Shown here: piece after piece, positions 18,220 to 29,311 of the stretch | Layout: each line of letters opens with the position of its first letter | Numbering within the stretch: the first letter of the stretch is position 1 | Source of the DNA: Deltaproteobacteria bacterium | GTDB lineage: Bacteria; Myxococcota_A; UBA9160; UBA6930 | Direction of reading: 5' to 3' | Assembly: GCA_029261815.1 (NCBI GenBank) | Contig: JAJDAQ010000015.1 | Span: 1-64,000, forward strand | Length of the DNA stretch: 64,000 bases | Translations under genes and position numbers: made by a program | The notes under the pieces: model-generated | Told to the model about the DNA's origin: nothing | The model's input: only the letters and a program-made list of their open reading frames with translations | Database searches by the model: none

Positions 18220-20403
18220 CTAGTCGGCCTTGATGCCGTCGCCCAGCGCTTCTTTGCGCGAGAGCCGGATCTTGCCGCTCGGATCGATGTCGATGCACTT
18301 CACGAGGACTTCGTCGCCCTCGGCCACGACGTCACCGACGCGCTCGACGCGTCCTTCGGCGAGGTGGCTGATGTGCACGAGCCCATCCGTTCCCGGGAAG
18401 ATCTCCACGAAAGCACCGAAGTCGGTGATCCGCTTGACCTTGCCCGTGTAGAGCCGATCGATCTCGGCTTCCTGGGTGAGCTCTTCGACCATGGCCTGTG
18501 CCTTCTTCAGGCTGGCGCCATCCGGTGCGAAGATGGAGACGCGTCCCGAGTCATCGACATCGAGGTTCGCGCCTGTCATCTCCTGGATACCCCGGATGAC
18601 CTTGCCACCAGGTCCGATGATGTCCCGAATGCGGTCGGGCTTGATCCGCACGACCTCCATTCGCGGTGCCCACTCGTTGAGTTCCTCGCGGTGCGAGAAG
18701 CCCGGGAGTTCGCTCGCCGAGTCGCGTTCCATGCAGTCGAGGATGTGGAGTCGGCCTTCCTTGGCCTGCGCCATCGCCTCTTCCATCACGTTCCAGTCGA
18801 CGGCCTCGATCTTGATGTCCATCTGGAGGGCCGTGATGCCGTCCGGCGTGCCCGCAACCTTGAAGTCCATGTCGCCGAGGTGGTCCTCGTCGCCCAGGAT
18901 GTCCGAGAGCACGGTGTGTCGGCTGCCGTCCGTGACGAGACCCATCGCGATACCGGCAACCGGCTTCTTGAGGGGAACGCCCGCGTCCATCATCGCCAGC
19001 GTGCCGCCGCAGATGGTGGCCATCGACGACGAACCGTTGGACTCGAGAACCTCGGAGACCACCCGCACCGTGTACGGGAAGGCGTCCTGATCCGGGAGCA
19101 TTCGCCGCAGCGACTGCTCGGCCAGGTTGCCGTGGCCAATGTCCCGACGCGACGGGCCGCGAAGGGGCCGCACTTCGCCCACCGAGAACGGGGGGAAGTT
19201 GTAGTGCAGCAGGAAGTTCTTGGAGCTTCGCTCGTGCAACGCATCGATGGTCTGTGCGTCACTCGAAGAACCGAGCGTCGTGTAGACCAGCGCCTGTGTC
19301 TCGCCACGCGTAAAGAGCGCCACACCGTGCGCCCGCGGAAGCGGCCGGATCTCGCAGGCGATCTGGCGGACATCCGCCGGAGCGCGACCGTCGATACGGG
19401 TCTTCTCGGCCAGGATGCGTTCACGCATCAGGTCCGACCGCAGGTCATGCAGCAGGTCCTTGGCCGTCTTGCGAAGCTTTCCGAGACCCGACTGGCGGTC
19501 TTCGACTGCTGCCAGCGTCGAGAGGTCGGCCGGCGCGTTGCGGTACTCGTCCACCAGCTGGTTGACGATCGTGCCCTCGACCTCGTCGATGGCCTTGTAG
19601 CGGGCCTTCTTCTCCTGGACGCGAACCGCTTCGGAGAGACCGGCTTCGGCAAGACCACGGATCTTCGTCGCGAGTTCCGAGTTGTCGGCTGCTGCCGCCG
19701 GAATCTGGCGCTCCTTGCCGGACGTTTCCGTCAGCTTGGCCTGGGCTTCGATGATCGGCTGGATTTCCTTGTGGCCGTACTTGAGGGCCTCGAGAACCTC
19801 CGCCTCGGTGGCTTCATTCGCCGAGCCTTCGACCATGACGAGCGCTTCTCGGGAGCCGGCGACCACGAGTTCGAGTTCGCACTCCTTCATCTGCTCGAAG
19901 GTCGGGTTCGTGATGAGCTGCCCGTCGATCTTGCCAACGCGCACGGCCGCGATCGGCCCGTTGAACGGCATGCCCGAGAGCGACAGTGCCGCGCTCGCGC
20001 CATAGAACGCCGCGATGTCGGGCGAGTGGATCCCGTCGGCGGCGAGCACGGTGCAGGTCACCTGCACTTCATCGCGGAAGCCGTCCTGGAAGAGCGGGCG
20101 GATCGAGCGGTCGATGAAGCGACAGACCAGGATCTCACGATCGCTGAGCCGAGCTTCGCGCTTGAAGAAGCCGCCCGGGATCTTCCCGGCCGCCGAGGTC
20201 TTCTCGACGAAGTCCACGGTGAGCGGGAAGAAGTCGATGCCCGGTCGGGGCTTCGAGGTGTTGACGGTGACGAGCACGACCGTGTTACCGAGGGTAACGA
20301 CGACAGAGCCCGCCGACTGCTTGGCCATTCGGCCGGTTTCAAGTGTGAGCGTCGTGTCGCCCAGGGGCAACGACACGGTCTCGGGTTCGAACCAATACGG
20401 CAT
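18220..20403 (-). CDS. pnp: Polynucleotide phosphorylase
   Basis: [53 protein letters not shown] domain [19 protein letters not shown]1 domain [30 protein letters not shown]. Start at 20403 with GGAGGAG upstream. Confidence 0.96.
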   Translation of the reverse strand: MPYWFEPETVSLPLGDTTLTLETGRMAKQSAGSVVVTLGNTVVLVTVNTSKPRPGIDFFPLTVDFVEKTSAAGKIPGGFFKREARLSDREILVCRFIDRSIRPLFQDGFRDEVQVTCTVLAADGIHSPDIAAFYGASAALSLSGMPFNGPIAAVRVGKIDGQLITNPTFEQMKECELELVVAGSREALVMVEGSANEATEAEVLEALKYGHKEIQPIIEAQAKLTETSGKERQIPAAAADNSELATKIRGLAEAGLSEAVRVQEKKARYKAIDEVEGTIVNQLVDEYRNAPADLSTLAAVEDRQSGLGKLRKTAKDLLHDLRSDLMRERILAEKTRIDGRAPADVRQIACEIRPLPRAHGVALFTRGETQALVYTTLGSSSDAQTIDALHERSSKNFLLHYNFPPFSVGEVRPLRGPSRRDIGHGNLAEQSLRRMLPDQDAFPYTVRVVSEVLESNGSSSMATICGGTLAMMDAGVPLKKPVAGIAMGLVTDGSRHTVLSDILGDEDHLGDMDFKVAGTPDGITALQMDIKIEAVDWNVMEEAMAQAKEGRLHILDCMERDSASELPGFSHREELNEWAPRMEVVRIKPDRIRDIIGPGGKVIRGIQEMTGANLDVDDSGRVSIFAPDGASLKKAQAMVEELTQEAEIDRLYTGKVKRITDFGAFVEIFPGTDGLVHISHLAEGRVERVGDVVAEGDEVLVKCIDIDPSGKIRLSRKEALGDGIKAD

Positions 20404-20712
20404 CGAACACATCTCCTCCGACGGGCCGGGATGGACGGCGGCCGCCGGTGCATTTGCGAACACCCTTCCAATCTTCAGGGGAGACGAAATGCAGGATCAG
20501 GGATCCGCAGAGCGAGGCGTTGCTCTGGAGATGCCAGACTCCCACATCTCGCGAAGAACGTGGATGGGGTCCGCTTTATGGTTTCCGTTCGACCTTCGAA
20601 CGGGGTGCCGCTCTTTCCTCCTAGCGGCTCTTTCGCTCGGCCCGGTTGGGCCGCTGTCCAGTCGGCTGGGCCCGTGGCTAGCGCCTCGAGCCGATTCCGA
20701 CTTGGTCTTCGG

Positions 20713-21006
20713 CTATCGCCGGAGCCCAAGTCGCGAAATCAGCGACTGATACCGTGAAAGGGACTTGCCCTTCAGGTAATCGAGCAACGCGCGACGCTGG
20801 CTTACGAGCTTGAGCAAGCCGCGGCGCGAGTGATGATCTTTCTTGTGGGTCTGGAAGTGTTCGGTCAACTCGCGGATGCGCTGCGAGAGGAGTGCGACCT
20901 GGACCTCGGGAGAACCGGTGTCCGATTCGTGGGTCCGGTATTCCTCGACGATCTGGTTCGTCTGTGCAGTATCCAAGAGCTTCGCGTCCTTCCGAGCGCG
21001 GCCCAT
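20713..21006 (-). CDS. rpsO: 30S ribosomal protein S15
   Basis: [72 protein letters not shown]. Confidence 0.96.
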   Translation of the reverse strand: MGRARKDAKLLDTAQTNQIVEEYRTHESDTGSPEVQVALLSQRIRELTEHFQTHKKDHHSRRGLLKLVSQRRALLDYLKGKSLSRYQSLISRLGLRR

Positions 21007-21120
21007 CGGATTCGGGCCGGCGCTGACATTGGGTTCGGCCAGACGCGTAGAGAACACATCGGCCAGAATGGGCTGGAGGTTTATCAGAGGCCGGCAAGAT
21101 TCGCTAGCCGGCCGAAATGA

Positions 21121-22065
21121 CTAGGAAAGTCCAAGGACCCGCAGAGGCTGGAGCTTGCGGTCCGGACGGAGTTCGAGAATGGCCAGGAGTTCGCCCGAGG
21201 GGGCAAGGGCCGAGAGCCGGTCTCCGGGACGCGGCGGCGGGCCCTGCTCCCATTCGCCGCGAGCGTCGGCGGCCGCCAGGTCGCCCCCGTTCGCGATCTT
21301 TCGGGCCTGGGCCGCAGTCAGTTGGATCCGGGGGAACCCGAGGGCCACATCTGCAGGCAGCAGCGCATCTTCCAGCGTGCGGGCTTCTCCCATCGCCTCG
21401 AACGTCTCGGGCGGCTCCGCCTGGTCGAGCAGGAATGTGCCGCTCTGTGTTCGGCGCAGGCCAGACAGGTGGGCACCACATCCGAGCGCCTGTCCCAGAT
21501 CATGCGCCAGCGTCCGGACGTAGGTCCCAGGCGTGCAAGCCACCTCGATTCCGATCTCTGGCGGCGTGAAGTGTGTCATCTCGATGCGATGGATCGTGAT
21601 CTTGCGGGGCTCTCGCTCCACTTCCTCGCCGCGGCGCGCCAGCTTGTAGAGCGGCACACCGTCCTTCTTGACCGAGCTGTACATGGGCGGGACCTGTTCG
21701 ATCTCACCCATGAACTGCTCTAGCGCTTCCTTGACAACTGCTTCGTCCGGCAGCGGGCCGTCATGGCGATGCGTGACCTCCCCTTCGCCGTCGAACGTAT
21801 CGGTCGAGACGCCCAGCCGGATCGTACCCACGTACACCTTCTCGCCACCCTCGAGAAAGGGCACAAGCTTTGTCGCTTCGCGGATCGCGAGCGGCAGCAC
21901 GCCGGTCGCAAGCGGGTCGAGCGTGCCCAGGTGGCCGATCCGACGAATGCCCAGCCAGCGCCGAGCCGCGTCGACAACGTCGTGCGACGTCCAGCCGATC
22001 GGCTTGTCGACGACGAGGAACCCGATCGGGCCCGGTCGATCGTGCCGCTTGCCCCTACGAGCCAT
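21121..22065 (-). CDS. truB: tRNA pseudouridine(55) synthase
   Basis: GFLVVDKPIGWTSHDVV...RIGHLGTLDPLATGVLPLAIREATKL. ATG at 22065 overlaps the rbfA stop. Confidence 0.95.
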   Translation of the reverse strand: MARRGKRHDRPGPIGFLVVDKPIGWTSHDVVDAARRWLGIRRIGHLGTLDPLATGVLPLAIREATKLVPFLEGGEKVYVGTIRLGVSTDTFDGEGEVTHRHDGPLPDEAVVKEALEQFMGEIEQVPPMYSSVKKDGVPLYKLARRGEEVEREPRKITIHRIEMTHFTPPEIGIEVACTPGTYVRTLAHDLGQALGCGAHLSGLRRTQSGTFLLDQAEPPETFEAMGEARTLEDALLPADVALGFPRIQLTAAQARKIANGGDLAAADARGEWEQGPPPRPGDRLSALAPSGELLAILELRPDRKLQPLRVLGLS

Positions 22066-22426
22066 CGGAGATCTCCTGGATTCGCGCCAGCGTACGCGAC
22101 CCGATCGCAATGGACGGGTCGTACTGGAAGTGGATTTCGGGGACCCGCTTGAGCGGGAGGACCTTGGCAAGTCGTCGTTTGACGAAACCAGCCGCGCTAT
22201 CGAGCCCGGTCTGCATCGCGGGGTCGACATCCGGCGCGCCGTCGCCTTCGGGGAGCGGCGCAGCGTCGAGGCAGCTCCAAAGCACCCGGGCATTGCGCAG
22301 GTCCGGAGAGACGTCGACGCGCGTGACCACGACCAGCCCGATCCGGGGATCGGTCACTTCTTCACGCAGAACGCGCGCGATCTCGGCACGTAGCTGCTCG
22401 TTGATGCGTTCGGTACGTCGTGTCAC
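22055..22426 (-). CDS. rbfA: 30S ribosome-binding factor A
   Basis: RTERINEQLRAEIARVLREEVTDPRIGLVVVTRVDVSPDLRNARV...PEIHFQYDPSI; position between ylxP and truB. Confidence 0.93.
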   Translation of the reverse strand: MTRRTERINEQLRAEIARVLREEVTDPRIGLVVVTRVDVSPDLRNARVLWSCLDAAPLPEGDGAPDVDPAMQTGLDSAAGFVKRRLAKVLPLKRVPEIHFQYDPSIAIGSRTLARIQEISDGS

Positions 22427-22704
22427 AGGACCTGGATTTCCTGGTCGAGCACCTCGGCGAGGTGCAGGTTCTCAATGAAGTCGCACGCCTTTTCGAGTCG
22501 CCGTCTCGCGGTGACGGCGTCCGTCGCGGTCGTGGCGAGACCGAGCTCGGCGATCTGCCAGGTGTCTTGGCCACCGACCTCGGCGACCGAAACGTTGAAG
22601 CGGTTGCGAACGCGCTGAATGATCGACCGCACAACGCCGCGCTTCTGCTTCAATGACTGGGAGCCATGGACGTGCAGTTCGATGCGGGCTGCTGCGACGA
22701 CCAT
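22423..22704 (-). CDS. ylxP: DUF503 family protein (YlxP)
   Basis: ELHVHGSQSLKQKRGVVRSIIQRVRNRFNVSVAEVGGQDTWQIAELGLATTATDA; conserved slot between infB and rbfA. Confidence 0.88.
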   Translation of the reverse strand: MVVAAARIELHVHGSQSLKQKRGVVRSIIQRVRNRFNVSVAEVGGQDTWQIAELGLATTATDAVTARRRLEKACDFIENLHLAEVLDQEIQVL

Positions 22705-22724
22705 GGTTCGGCACTCCGCCCGAA

Positions 22725-25187
22725 TCAGAGCTCGGCGGGCTTCTCCTCGATCTCATACGCTTCGATGACGTCGCCGACCTTGATGTCGTTGTAGTCCTCG
22801 ATGCCAATACCGCATTCGAAGCCGGTCTGGACTTCACGGGTGTCGTCCTTGAACCGCTTCAGGGACGCGAACTGCCCCTCGAAGACCTGGACGCCATCCC
22901 GCACGAGGCGGCACTTCGCGTTCCGGCGGATCAGACCGTCGGTCACGTAGGAACCCGCGATCGTTCCGACGCGCGGAATGGTGAACGTCTCGCGCACTTC
23001 GGCAGAACCCAGCACGACCTCGGTCTTGGTGGGCGGCAACAAGCCGGCCATGGCCGCTCGCACTTCGTCGATCATCTCGTAGATGATCTGGTAGTTGCGA
23101 ATTTCGACGCCGACGTCTTCGGCCGCGCGGCGCGCCTTGGCGTCCGGCCGCACGTGGAAGCCCAGGATGATGGCATTGCTCGCCTCGGCGAACGTGACGT
23201 CGCCTTCGGCGATTCCACCGACAGCGGCCGAGAGCACATTCAACGTGACGCGATCGGTCGTCAGCTTCTCCAACGAAGCCTTGACGGCCTCGGCGGAGCC
23301 CTGCGTATCGGCCTTGATGATGACGCCGAGTTCCCTCGGGCCGCCGCCTTCGGCCTGAGCGAACAGGTCTTCCAGGCTGACGCGAGGGCGCGCGGGGCCA
23401 GACTGCTGCGAACGCTCCTGGTCTTCGCGGTGGGAGATGATCTCCTTCGCGACGCGTTCGTTCTCGACCGCGTGCATTTCTTCGCCCGCGAGGGGCACGC
23501 CCGACAGGCCCACCAGCTGAACCGGCGAGGACGGCGGGGCTTCCTTCATCGTGTCACCGCGTTCGTTCGACATCGTGCGCACGCGACCCCAGTGGGTTCC
23601 ACAAACGACGATGTCGCCACGTCGCAACGTGCCTTCCTGCACCAGCATCGTGGCGACGGGACCGCGGCCCTTTTCAAGCTGTGCTTCGAGCACGACGCCG
23701 CGCGCGCGCACGGTCGGGTCCGCCTTCGGCTCAAGGACCTCGCCCTGCAGCACGAGGGCTTCGAGAAGCTTGTCGAGGCCCGTTCCCTTGAGTGCCGAGA
23801 TGTCGATCGCGAGGACATCACCGCCGAAGTCTTCGACGACGACGTTGTGCTCCATCAGCCGCTGGCGCGTCGACTGGGAGTCGGCGCCCGGCAGGTCACA
23901 CTTGTTGATGGCGACCACGATCGGAACGCCGGCCGCTTGCGCGTGATCGATCGCCTCGATCGTCTGCGGCATGATGCCTTCGGACGCAGCCACCACCAGA
24001 ATGACGATGTCGGTGCACTGTGCACCGCGGGCCCGCATCGACGTGAACGCGGCGTGGCCGGGCGTGTCGATGAACGTGATCGTGTGTCCCTCGACATCGA
24101 CTTGATAGGCGCCGATGTGCTGGGTGATTCCGCCCGCTTCGCCGTCCACGACATGGGTCTTTCGCAATGCGTCGAGTAGCGATGTCTTGCCGTGGTCGAC
24201 GTGGCCCATCACCGTAATGACGGGCGGACGCGGACGCAGGTTCTCTTCGTTGGCTGCCTCGGTGGCGGGCGCATCGAGGAAGACGTCTTCCTGGAAACCC
24301 GTGTTTGCGGCCTCGAAGCCGAACTCCATCGCGACCTGTTCGGCGGTCTCGAAGGAAATCGTCTGGTTGACGGTGACCATGGTCCCCATGGACATCAGCT
24401 TGCCCTGGACCTGGGCGGCCTTTGCCCCCAGCTGCTTGGCGAGTTCGCCAACGCTGATCTCGCCATCGACGCGAACGATCTTCTTCTCGACCTTGGGAGC
24501 CACTGCAGCCACGGCCCTCTTCGAGACCGGCGCATCGCGGCGGCGCTTGCGGGGATTCTGGAATGCGCGCGGGTCGACGCTGGGCGTCGGTCGGCCACCG
24601 GTGCGGCTCGTTACCTGGCGCGCGATCTTCTCCTGCTCGCGCAGATTGACGACTTCCTTGAACTGCTTGCGGTTCTGTGCGGCCGCTGCGGCGCCCGCCT
24701 CTTCCTTGGGTGCACCCGGACGCGCGGCTCGGCTCGGCCCCGAGGTGGGGCGATCGGTGGCTGCCGGGCCCTTGGCCGCGATCGGCTCGGGGGTCGCGGC
24801 CGCCGGATCCGGCTCGACCTCCGGCGCTTCCTCTTCGGGCGCATCCGCTTCGGGAGTGACCTCGTCGGCCCCCTCGGCTGCGGGCGCATCCGCCTCCGCC
24901 GTCGGTTCCTCGACGACTTCGGGTTCCGGCTCAGGTTCGGCCGGAACTTCCTCCACGCGCTTGCGGCGTCGGATGACGGAACCGCCGCCGCCCCGCCGCT
25001 CCACGCGGGCTTCGGTCACGGCTTCTCGTGTCGCCGCTCCAAGTTTTTGACGGAGGTCTTCCGCGGTCGCCTCGTCGATGGCGGCCATCGCGCTCTTCAG
25101 CTCGACGCCGACCTCCTTCGCCTTATCGACGAATTCGGTGCGGTCGATGCCCAGCTCTTCCGCGATCTTGTACGCACGAATCGACAT
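22725..25187 (-). CDS. infB: Translation initiation factor IF-2
   Basis: [23 protein letters not shown]...[30 protein letters not shown]...INKCDLP. Confidence 0.97.
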   Translation of the reverse strand: MSIRAYKIAEELGIDRTEFVDKAKEVGVELKSAMAAIDEATAEDLRQKLGAATREAVTEARVERRGGGGSVIRRRKRVEEVPAEPEPEPEVVEEPTAEADAPAAEGADEVTPEADAPEEEAPEVEPDPAAATPEPIAAKGPAATDRPTSGPSRAARPGAPKEEAGAAAAAQNRKQFKEVVNLREQEKIARQVTSRTGGRPTPSVDPRAFQNPRKRRRDAPVSKRAVAAVAPKVEKKIVRVDGEISVGELAKQLGAKAAQVQGKLMSMGTMVTVNQTISFETAEQVAMEFGFEAANTGFQEDVFLDAPATEAANEENLRPRPPVITVMGHVDHGKTSLLDALRKTHVVDGEAGGITQHIGAYQVDVEGHTITFIDTPGHAAFTSMRARGAQCTDIVILVVAASEGIMPQTIEAIDHAQAAGVPIVVAINKCDLPGADSQSTRQRLMEHNVVVEDFGGDVLAIDISALKGTGLDKLLEALVLQGEVLEPKADPTVRARGVVLEAQLEKGRGPVATMLVQEGTLRRGDIVVCGTHWGRVRTMSNERGDTMKEAPPSSPVQLVGLSGVPLAGEEMHAVENERVAKEIISHREDQERSQQSGPARPRVSLEDLFAQAEGGGPRELGVIIKADTQGSAEAVKASLEKLTTDRVTLNVLSAAVGGIAEGDVTFAEASNAIILGFHVRPDAKARRAAEDVGVEIRNYQIIYEMIDEVRAAMAGLLPPTKTEVVLGSAEVRETFTIPRVGTIAGSYVTDGLIRRNAKCRLVRDGVQVFEGQFASLKRFKDDTREVQTGFECGIGIEDYNDIKVGDVIEAYEIEEKPAEL

Positions 25188-25285
25188 GAATTCCCGTTAC
25201 GCTCGTTGCCGTTGGGGGAGCGGTGCCGCATTTCGCACGAAACATCCGTGCGTTGGCCCTTGCTCCTGGTTTGCCAGGGTCCGGA

Positions 25286-26719
25286 TCACGCCGGATCCTG
25301 GGGATTCTCTTCTGTTACCGCCGAGTCCGGTTCTCCGGACTCGCCCTCTGCCTCTTCGGCCGCTGCGGCTTCCGCGGCAGCCCGCGCTTCGCGCTCCGCA
25401 ACGGCTGCAGCCGCCGCGGCTTCGGCCTCCGCCTGCGCGAGTGCTTCCGCTTCAGCCGCCGCCCGCTCGTCGGCCTGGACCTTTTCGGCCGCCAGCTCGG
25501 CGGCACGCTCCTTGATCGCGGCAGCACCGGCTTCATCGGTGCCAGTCACGGTCGAGATCACCTCGGCCGAGGTCGCGGCGAGGTCTTCCAGTGACGTGAT
25601 GCCTTCACCCACGAGTGCGTCGGCTTCGCCATCGCCGAGACCCTCTACGGCCTCGACCGCTCGCGAGAACCACTCAGCCATTTCGCGGATCTTGGTCTCG
25701 CTCTTGATGTCAATGCGCCAACCGGTGAGCTGCACGGCCAGTCGGACGTTCTGTCCCTTGCGACCAATCGCGAGCGAGAGCTGGTCGTCGGGAACGATCA
25801 CGTCCATCGACTTCTCGGCTTCGTCGATGATGACCTTCGACACAGCGGCCGGTGACAGCGCACTGCAGACATAACGAGCGGTATCTTGGCTCCACGGAAC
25901 GATGTCGATGCGCTCGCCGCGTAGCTCCTGGACCACCGCCTGCACGCGGCTCCCCTTCATGCCGACGCAGGCGCCGACGGGATCGACATCGCCATCCCGC
26001 GAGGCGACTGCGATCTTCGATCGTCCACCCGGCTCACGCGCGGCGGACTCGATGACCACGATACCTTCGTAGATCTCGGGCACTTCCTGCGCGAAGAGCT
26101 TCACCAGGAAGTCGATGGAACTCCGCGAGAGAATGATCTGTGCGCCCTTGGCCTGGTTGTTCACGTCGAGGACGTAGGCACGAATGCGATCGCCAGGGCG
26201 ATAGTTCTCGCGCGGGACCTGCTCCTTGGCCGGCAGCACGGCCTCGGACTTGCCGAGGTCGACGATGATGGCGCCCTTCTCGAAGCGGCGAACGATGCCG
26301 TTGACGACCTCGCCCTTCCGGTCCTTGAACTCGTCATAGACGATGTCGCGCTCGGCATCGCGCACGCGCTGGATGATCACCTGCTTGGCCGTTTGGGCCA
26401 GAATGCGACCGAAGCCCTCGGTATTGAGCTTGTTGCCGATCTCGTCGCCCACCTCGGCCTCGGGATCGAGTTGCCTCGCTCGCTCGAGGGTGATGTGATT
26501 GTCCGGATCAGTGACCCGCTCGACGACTTCCTGAAACTCGAAGAGTTCGATCTCGCCGTTGTCCGGGTTGAAGCGGGCCTCGATTTCCTTCTCGAGCCCA
26601 TACTTCTTCTTACCGGCCTGCTTCATCGCCTCTTCGAGGGCGCCGATGATGGTGTCGCGATCGATGCCCTTGTCCTTGGCAATCTGTTCGATCTCACGCT
26701 TCAGCGGTGCGATGTTCAT
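25286..26719 (-). CDS. nusA: Transcription termination/antitermination protein NusA
   Basis: MNIAPLKREIEQIAKDKGIDRDTIIGALEEAMKQAGKKKYG...DPVGACVGMKGSRVQAVVQELRGERIDIVPWSQD. Start set at 26719 within ORF 25286..26872. Confidence 0.95.
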   Translation of the reverse strand: MNIAPLKREIEQIAKDKGIDRDTIIGALEEAMKQAGKKKYGLEKEIEARFNPDNGEIELFEFQEVVERVTDPDNHITLERARQLDPEAEVGDEIGNKLNTEGFGRILAQTAKQVIIQRVRDAERDIVYDEFKDRKGEVVNGIVRRFEKGAIIVDLGKSEAVLPAKEQVPRENYRPGDRIRAYVLDVNNQAKGAQIILSRSSIDFLVKLFAQEVPEIYEGIVVIESAAREPGGRSKIAVASRDGDVDPVGACVGMKGSRVQAVVQELRGERIDIVPWSQDTARYVCSALSPAAVSKVIIDEAEKSMDVIVPDDQLSLAIGRKGQNVRLAVQLTGWRIDIKSETKIREMAEWFSRAVEAVEGLGDGEADALVGEGITSLEDLAATSAEVISTVTGTDEAGAAAIKERAAELAAEKVQADERAAAEAEALAQAEAEAAAAAAVAEREARAAAEAAAAEEAEGESGEPDSAVTEENPQDPA

Positions 26720-26744
26720 GGTGGGCTCCCGAAACGCGGCGCAC

Positions 26745-27251
26745 TCAGTGCGACGCGGAAAAATCCTTGGACGTGAATTCGTAGAGAACGCGGCCCTTGG
26801 CCACGGACGCGAACGGGATCTCGGCGGTCTCGCCGTCGATCTGCACGCGGGCGGTATCGTCCTCGAAGGCAACGAGTTCGCCGCGGAAGCGGCGACGTCC
26901 GTCGATGGGGTGACGCGTTTCGAGCTTCACCTTCTGCCCCACCGCGGCGACGAAGTCCTTCTCACGGGCGAGTGTGCGCTCGAAACCGGGCGAAGAAACT
27001 TCGAGGTCGTAACGAACCGGAATCAGATCCGTGGCATCGAGACCAACCGCGACCTCGCGTGAAACCGCAGCGCAGGTTTCGATCGGCACCCGGCCGTCGC
27101 CGGCAGGACCGTCGACGATCACACGGATGTGCCACGGCGCACGTCCGTGACGGCGCTCCACATCGACCAATTCCAGGCCGTGATCTGTGACGATCGGCTC
27201 GATCAAGTTTCTCATCTCTTCCGGGACGTCCCGGTACACCGCTACCTTCAC
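26745..27251 (-). CDS. rimP: Ribosome maturation factor RimP
   Basis: MRNLIEPIVTDHGLELVDVERRHGRAPWHIRVIVDGPAGDGRVPIETCAAVSREVAVGLDATDLIPVRYDLEVSSPGFERTLAREKDF; GTG start near 27251 is my estimate. Confidence 0.9.
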   Translation of the reverse strand: MKVAVYRDVPEEMRNLIEPIVTDHGLELVDVERRHGRAPWHIRVIVDGPAGDGRVPIETCAAVSREVAVGLDATDLIPVRYDLEVSSPGFERTLAREKDFVAAVGQKVKLETRHPIDGRRRFRGELVAFEDDTARVQIDGETAEIPFASVAKGRVLYEFTSKDFSASH

Positions 27252-27342
27252 CTCGGGCGGCCATTCCGACGAACCGGCCACTGGCCAGCGAATCGACAGG
27301 CGCCGACACTCCGGCCCCTCGACCCTCGACTCAACGAAGCCC

Positions 27343-27374
27343 GAAAAAAGAAAAAGTGGACGATCTGCCCACTT
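27343..27374 (-). terminator. Putative intrinsic terminator upstream of rimP
   Basis: Minus strand AAGTGGgcagatcgtCCACTT followed by TTTCTTTTTT. Confidence 0.7.
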
Positions 27375-27461
27375 CATCCGCGAGACCAAAGCCCGCGTAA
27401 CCTATCCAAACTACGAGGGTTTGGCCAATCGGGACGGAGCCCGACTCCCCGAGGGGAGCGC

Positions 27462-27923
27462 TTACCCCGCGGGGTTTCCGACGGGCTTGGTTAGCGGTCT
27501 TGCCATGACGATCGCGTCCTCGCGATCGACGTAGTATCCGACCCGCCGCCCGACCTCCTCGAAACCGACCGCCCGGTAGAATGCTTGCGCGGGATCGTTG
27601 GAGGCCCGCACCTCGAGGAACATCCGGTCGATCTGGGGCTCTGCCGACCGAAAAGCATCGAGCAGTAGGCTCGCGGCACCCTGGCGACGTGCGGCGGGTG
27701 CCACCGCCAACTGCAAGATCTCGGCTTCGTCAGCCGCACACCGGACGACGAGGCCCGCCAGTGCTGCCCCCCGATCGGGAATCCACCAGATCCGGCCCCC
27801 GGGGTGCGCCCACTCGCCCGCCCACTGCTCCGCGCTCCAGCGCGGAAGTCCCGCATCGCGAAACAGCGCGTCGAGCGGTACCCGGGCCGCAGCCGAGGCG
27901 CGCCGCGGCTGCGGCAGGGACAC
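27462..27923 (-). CDS. GNAT acetyltransferase, RimI-like
   Basis: GLVVRCAADEAEILQLAVAPAARRQGAASLLLDAFRSAEPQIDRMFLEVRASNDPAQAFYRAVGFEEVGRRVGYY; GTG at 27923 lies just after/overlapping the stop of the upstream regulator gene. Confidence 0.85.
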   Translation of the reverse strand: MSLPQPRRASAAARVPLDALFRDAGLPRWSAEQWAGEWAHPGGRIWWIPDRGAALAGLVVRCAADEAEILQLAVAPAARRQGAASLLLDAFRSAEPQIDRMFLEVRASNDPAQAFYRAVGFEEVGRRVGYYVDREDAIVMARPLTKPVGNPAG

Positions 27924-27925
27924 CG

Positions 27926-29275
27926 TCAGTCCCGCTGGGCCCGGATACCGAACGTCTTCATCTTTCGGGAGAGACTCTCCCGCGCGATTCCGATCGCCTC
28001 GGCCGTCCGCGACACATTCCAACCATGTTCCTCCAGCCGGGATACCAGGAAGCGCCGCTCGAACTCCTTGCGTGCCTCATCCAGGCTCGCGCCTTCGAGT
28101 TCGTTCGGTTGGACGCCGGAACGGATCTCTTCGGGCAGGTCTTCGACGCCCAGCTTGGTGCTCGGGGTCATCAGGACGAGCCGCTCCATCAGGTTGCGCA
28201 GCTCTCGGACGTTTCCGGGCCAGGCGTAGGCCTGGAGCAGCTGCATCGACTTGGCCGTCACCGCCTTGGGCTTCACGGCGGACTCGGCGCAGAACTCTTC
28301 GACGAAGGCACCGACGAGCGCCGGAATGTCTTCGCGTCGTTCTCGCAGCGCGGGCACGTGGAACGGGATGACATTCAGCCGGTAGTAGAGGTCCTCGCGG
28401 AAGTTTCCGGCCTGGATCTCCTTTTCGAGGCTCTTGTTCGTCGCCGCGAACACACGGACGTCGACGTCAAGAGACTCGGTCCCACCGACGCGTTCGAATT
28501 TGTGCTCCTGCAGGATGCGCAGGATCTTGGCCTGGGTCCGGAGACTCATGTCGGCGATCTCGTCGAGAAAGATCGTTCCTCCGTGTGCGAGTTCGAACTT
28601 TCCGACCTTCCGCGCGATCGCGCCGGTGAACGCACCCTTCTCGTGTCCGAACAACTCGCTCTCGATCAACTCCTCCGGAATCGCCGCGCAATTGACCTCG
28701 ACGAAGGGCGCATCGCCGCGCTTGCTCCGCACATGGAGCTGCTTGGCCACCATCTCCTTGCCGGTTCCGTTCTCGCCCGTGATGAGGACCCAACCGTTGG
28801 TCGGTGCTGCGAGATCGATCTGCTCCTTCAACTTGGCCATCACGGCCGAGCCGCCCAGGATCTCGCTGGCCCGGATCGACTCTGCCCGAAGGGCCCGATT
28901 CTCTTCGGCCAGACGCGCAGCGTCGAGCGCGTGGCGAATCGTCAGCAGCAGCTTCTCGAACGAGAGCGGCTTCTCGATGAAGTCGAATGCGCCGAGTTGG
29001 GTCGCGCGCACCGCAGTCTCGATGGTGCCGTGGCCGCTCATCATCACGACCGGCAGGTCGGGCCAGCTCTGGCGCATCTCCTCGAGGATCTCGAGGCCGT
29101 CACGGCCCGGCATCGCGATATCGAGAAGAACAAGGTCCGCGCCCGCTTCACGAAGAGCGGCCAGCGCCTTCTCGCCGTCGGCGGCTTCCATCGGAACGAA
29201 GGCTTCATCGGACAACAGGCCGGCGAGCGACCGGCGGATACCGGCCTCATCGTCGACGATCAGGATGCGACTCAC
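27926..29275 (-). CDS. Sigma-54-dependent response regulator, NtrC/NtrX-like
   Basis: Receiver MSRILIVDDEAGIRRSLAG...VVMMSGHGT; AAA+ GENGTGKEMVAKQLH, ESELFGHEKGAFTGA (sigma-54 contact motif); C-terminal HTH NVSRTAEAIGIARESLSRKMKTFGI. Confidence 0.94.
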   Translation of the reverse strand: MSRILIVDDEAGIRRSLAGLLSDEAFVPMEAADGEKALAALREAGADLVLLDIAMPGRDGLEILEEMRQSWPDLPVVMMSGHGTIETAVRATQLGAFDFIEKPLSFEKLLLTIRHALDAARLAEENRALRAESIRASEILGGSAVMAKLKEQIDLAAPTNGWVLITGENGTGKEMVAKQLHVRSKRGDAPFVEVNCAAIPEELIESELFGHEKGAFTGAIARKVGKFELAHGGTIFLDEIADMSLRTQAKILRILQEHKFERVGGTESLDVDVRVFAATNKSLEKEIQAGNFREDLYYRLNVIPFHVPALRERREDIPALVGAFVEEFCAESAVKPKAVTAKSMQLLQAYAWPGNVRELRNLMERLVLMTPSTKLGVEDLPEEIRSGVQPNELEGASLDEARKEFERRFLVSRLEEHGWNVSRTAEAIGIARESLSRKMKTFGIRAQRD

Positions 29276-29311
29276 GTCGACAAGCTAGCAATGCCGCCGC
29301 AACGAGTCGGC

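Noticed and set aside
18364-20757. 797-aa plus-strand ORF opposite pnp
   Set aside because: pnp on the minus strand is a full conserved gene; the antisense ORF is Arg/His/Asp-rich with no recognisable domain, as expected from GC-rich third positions.
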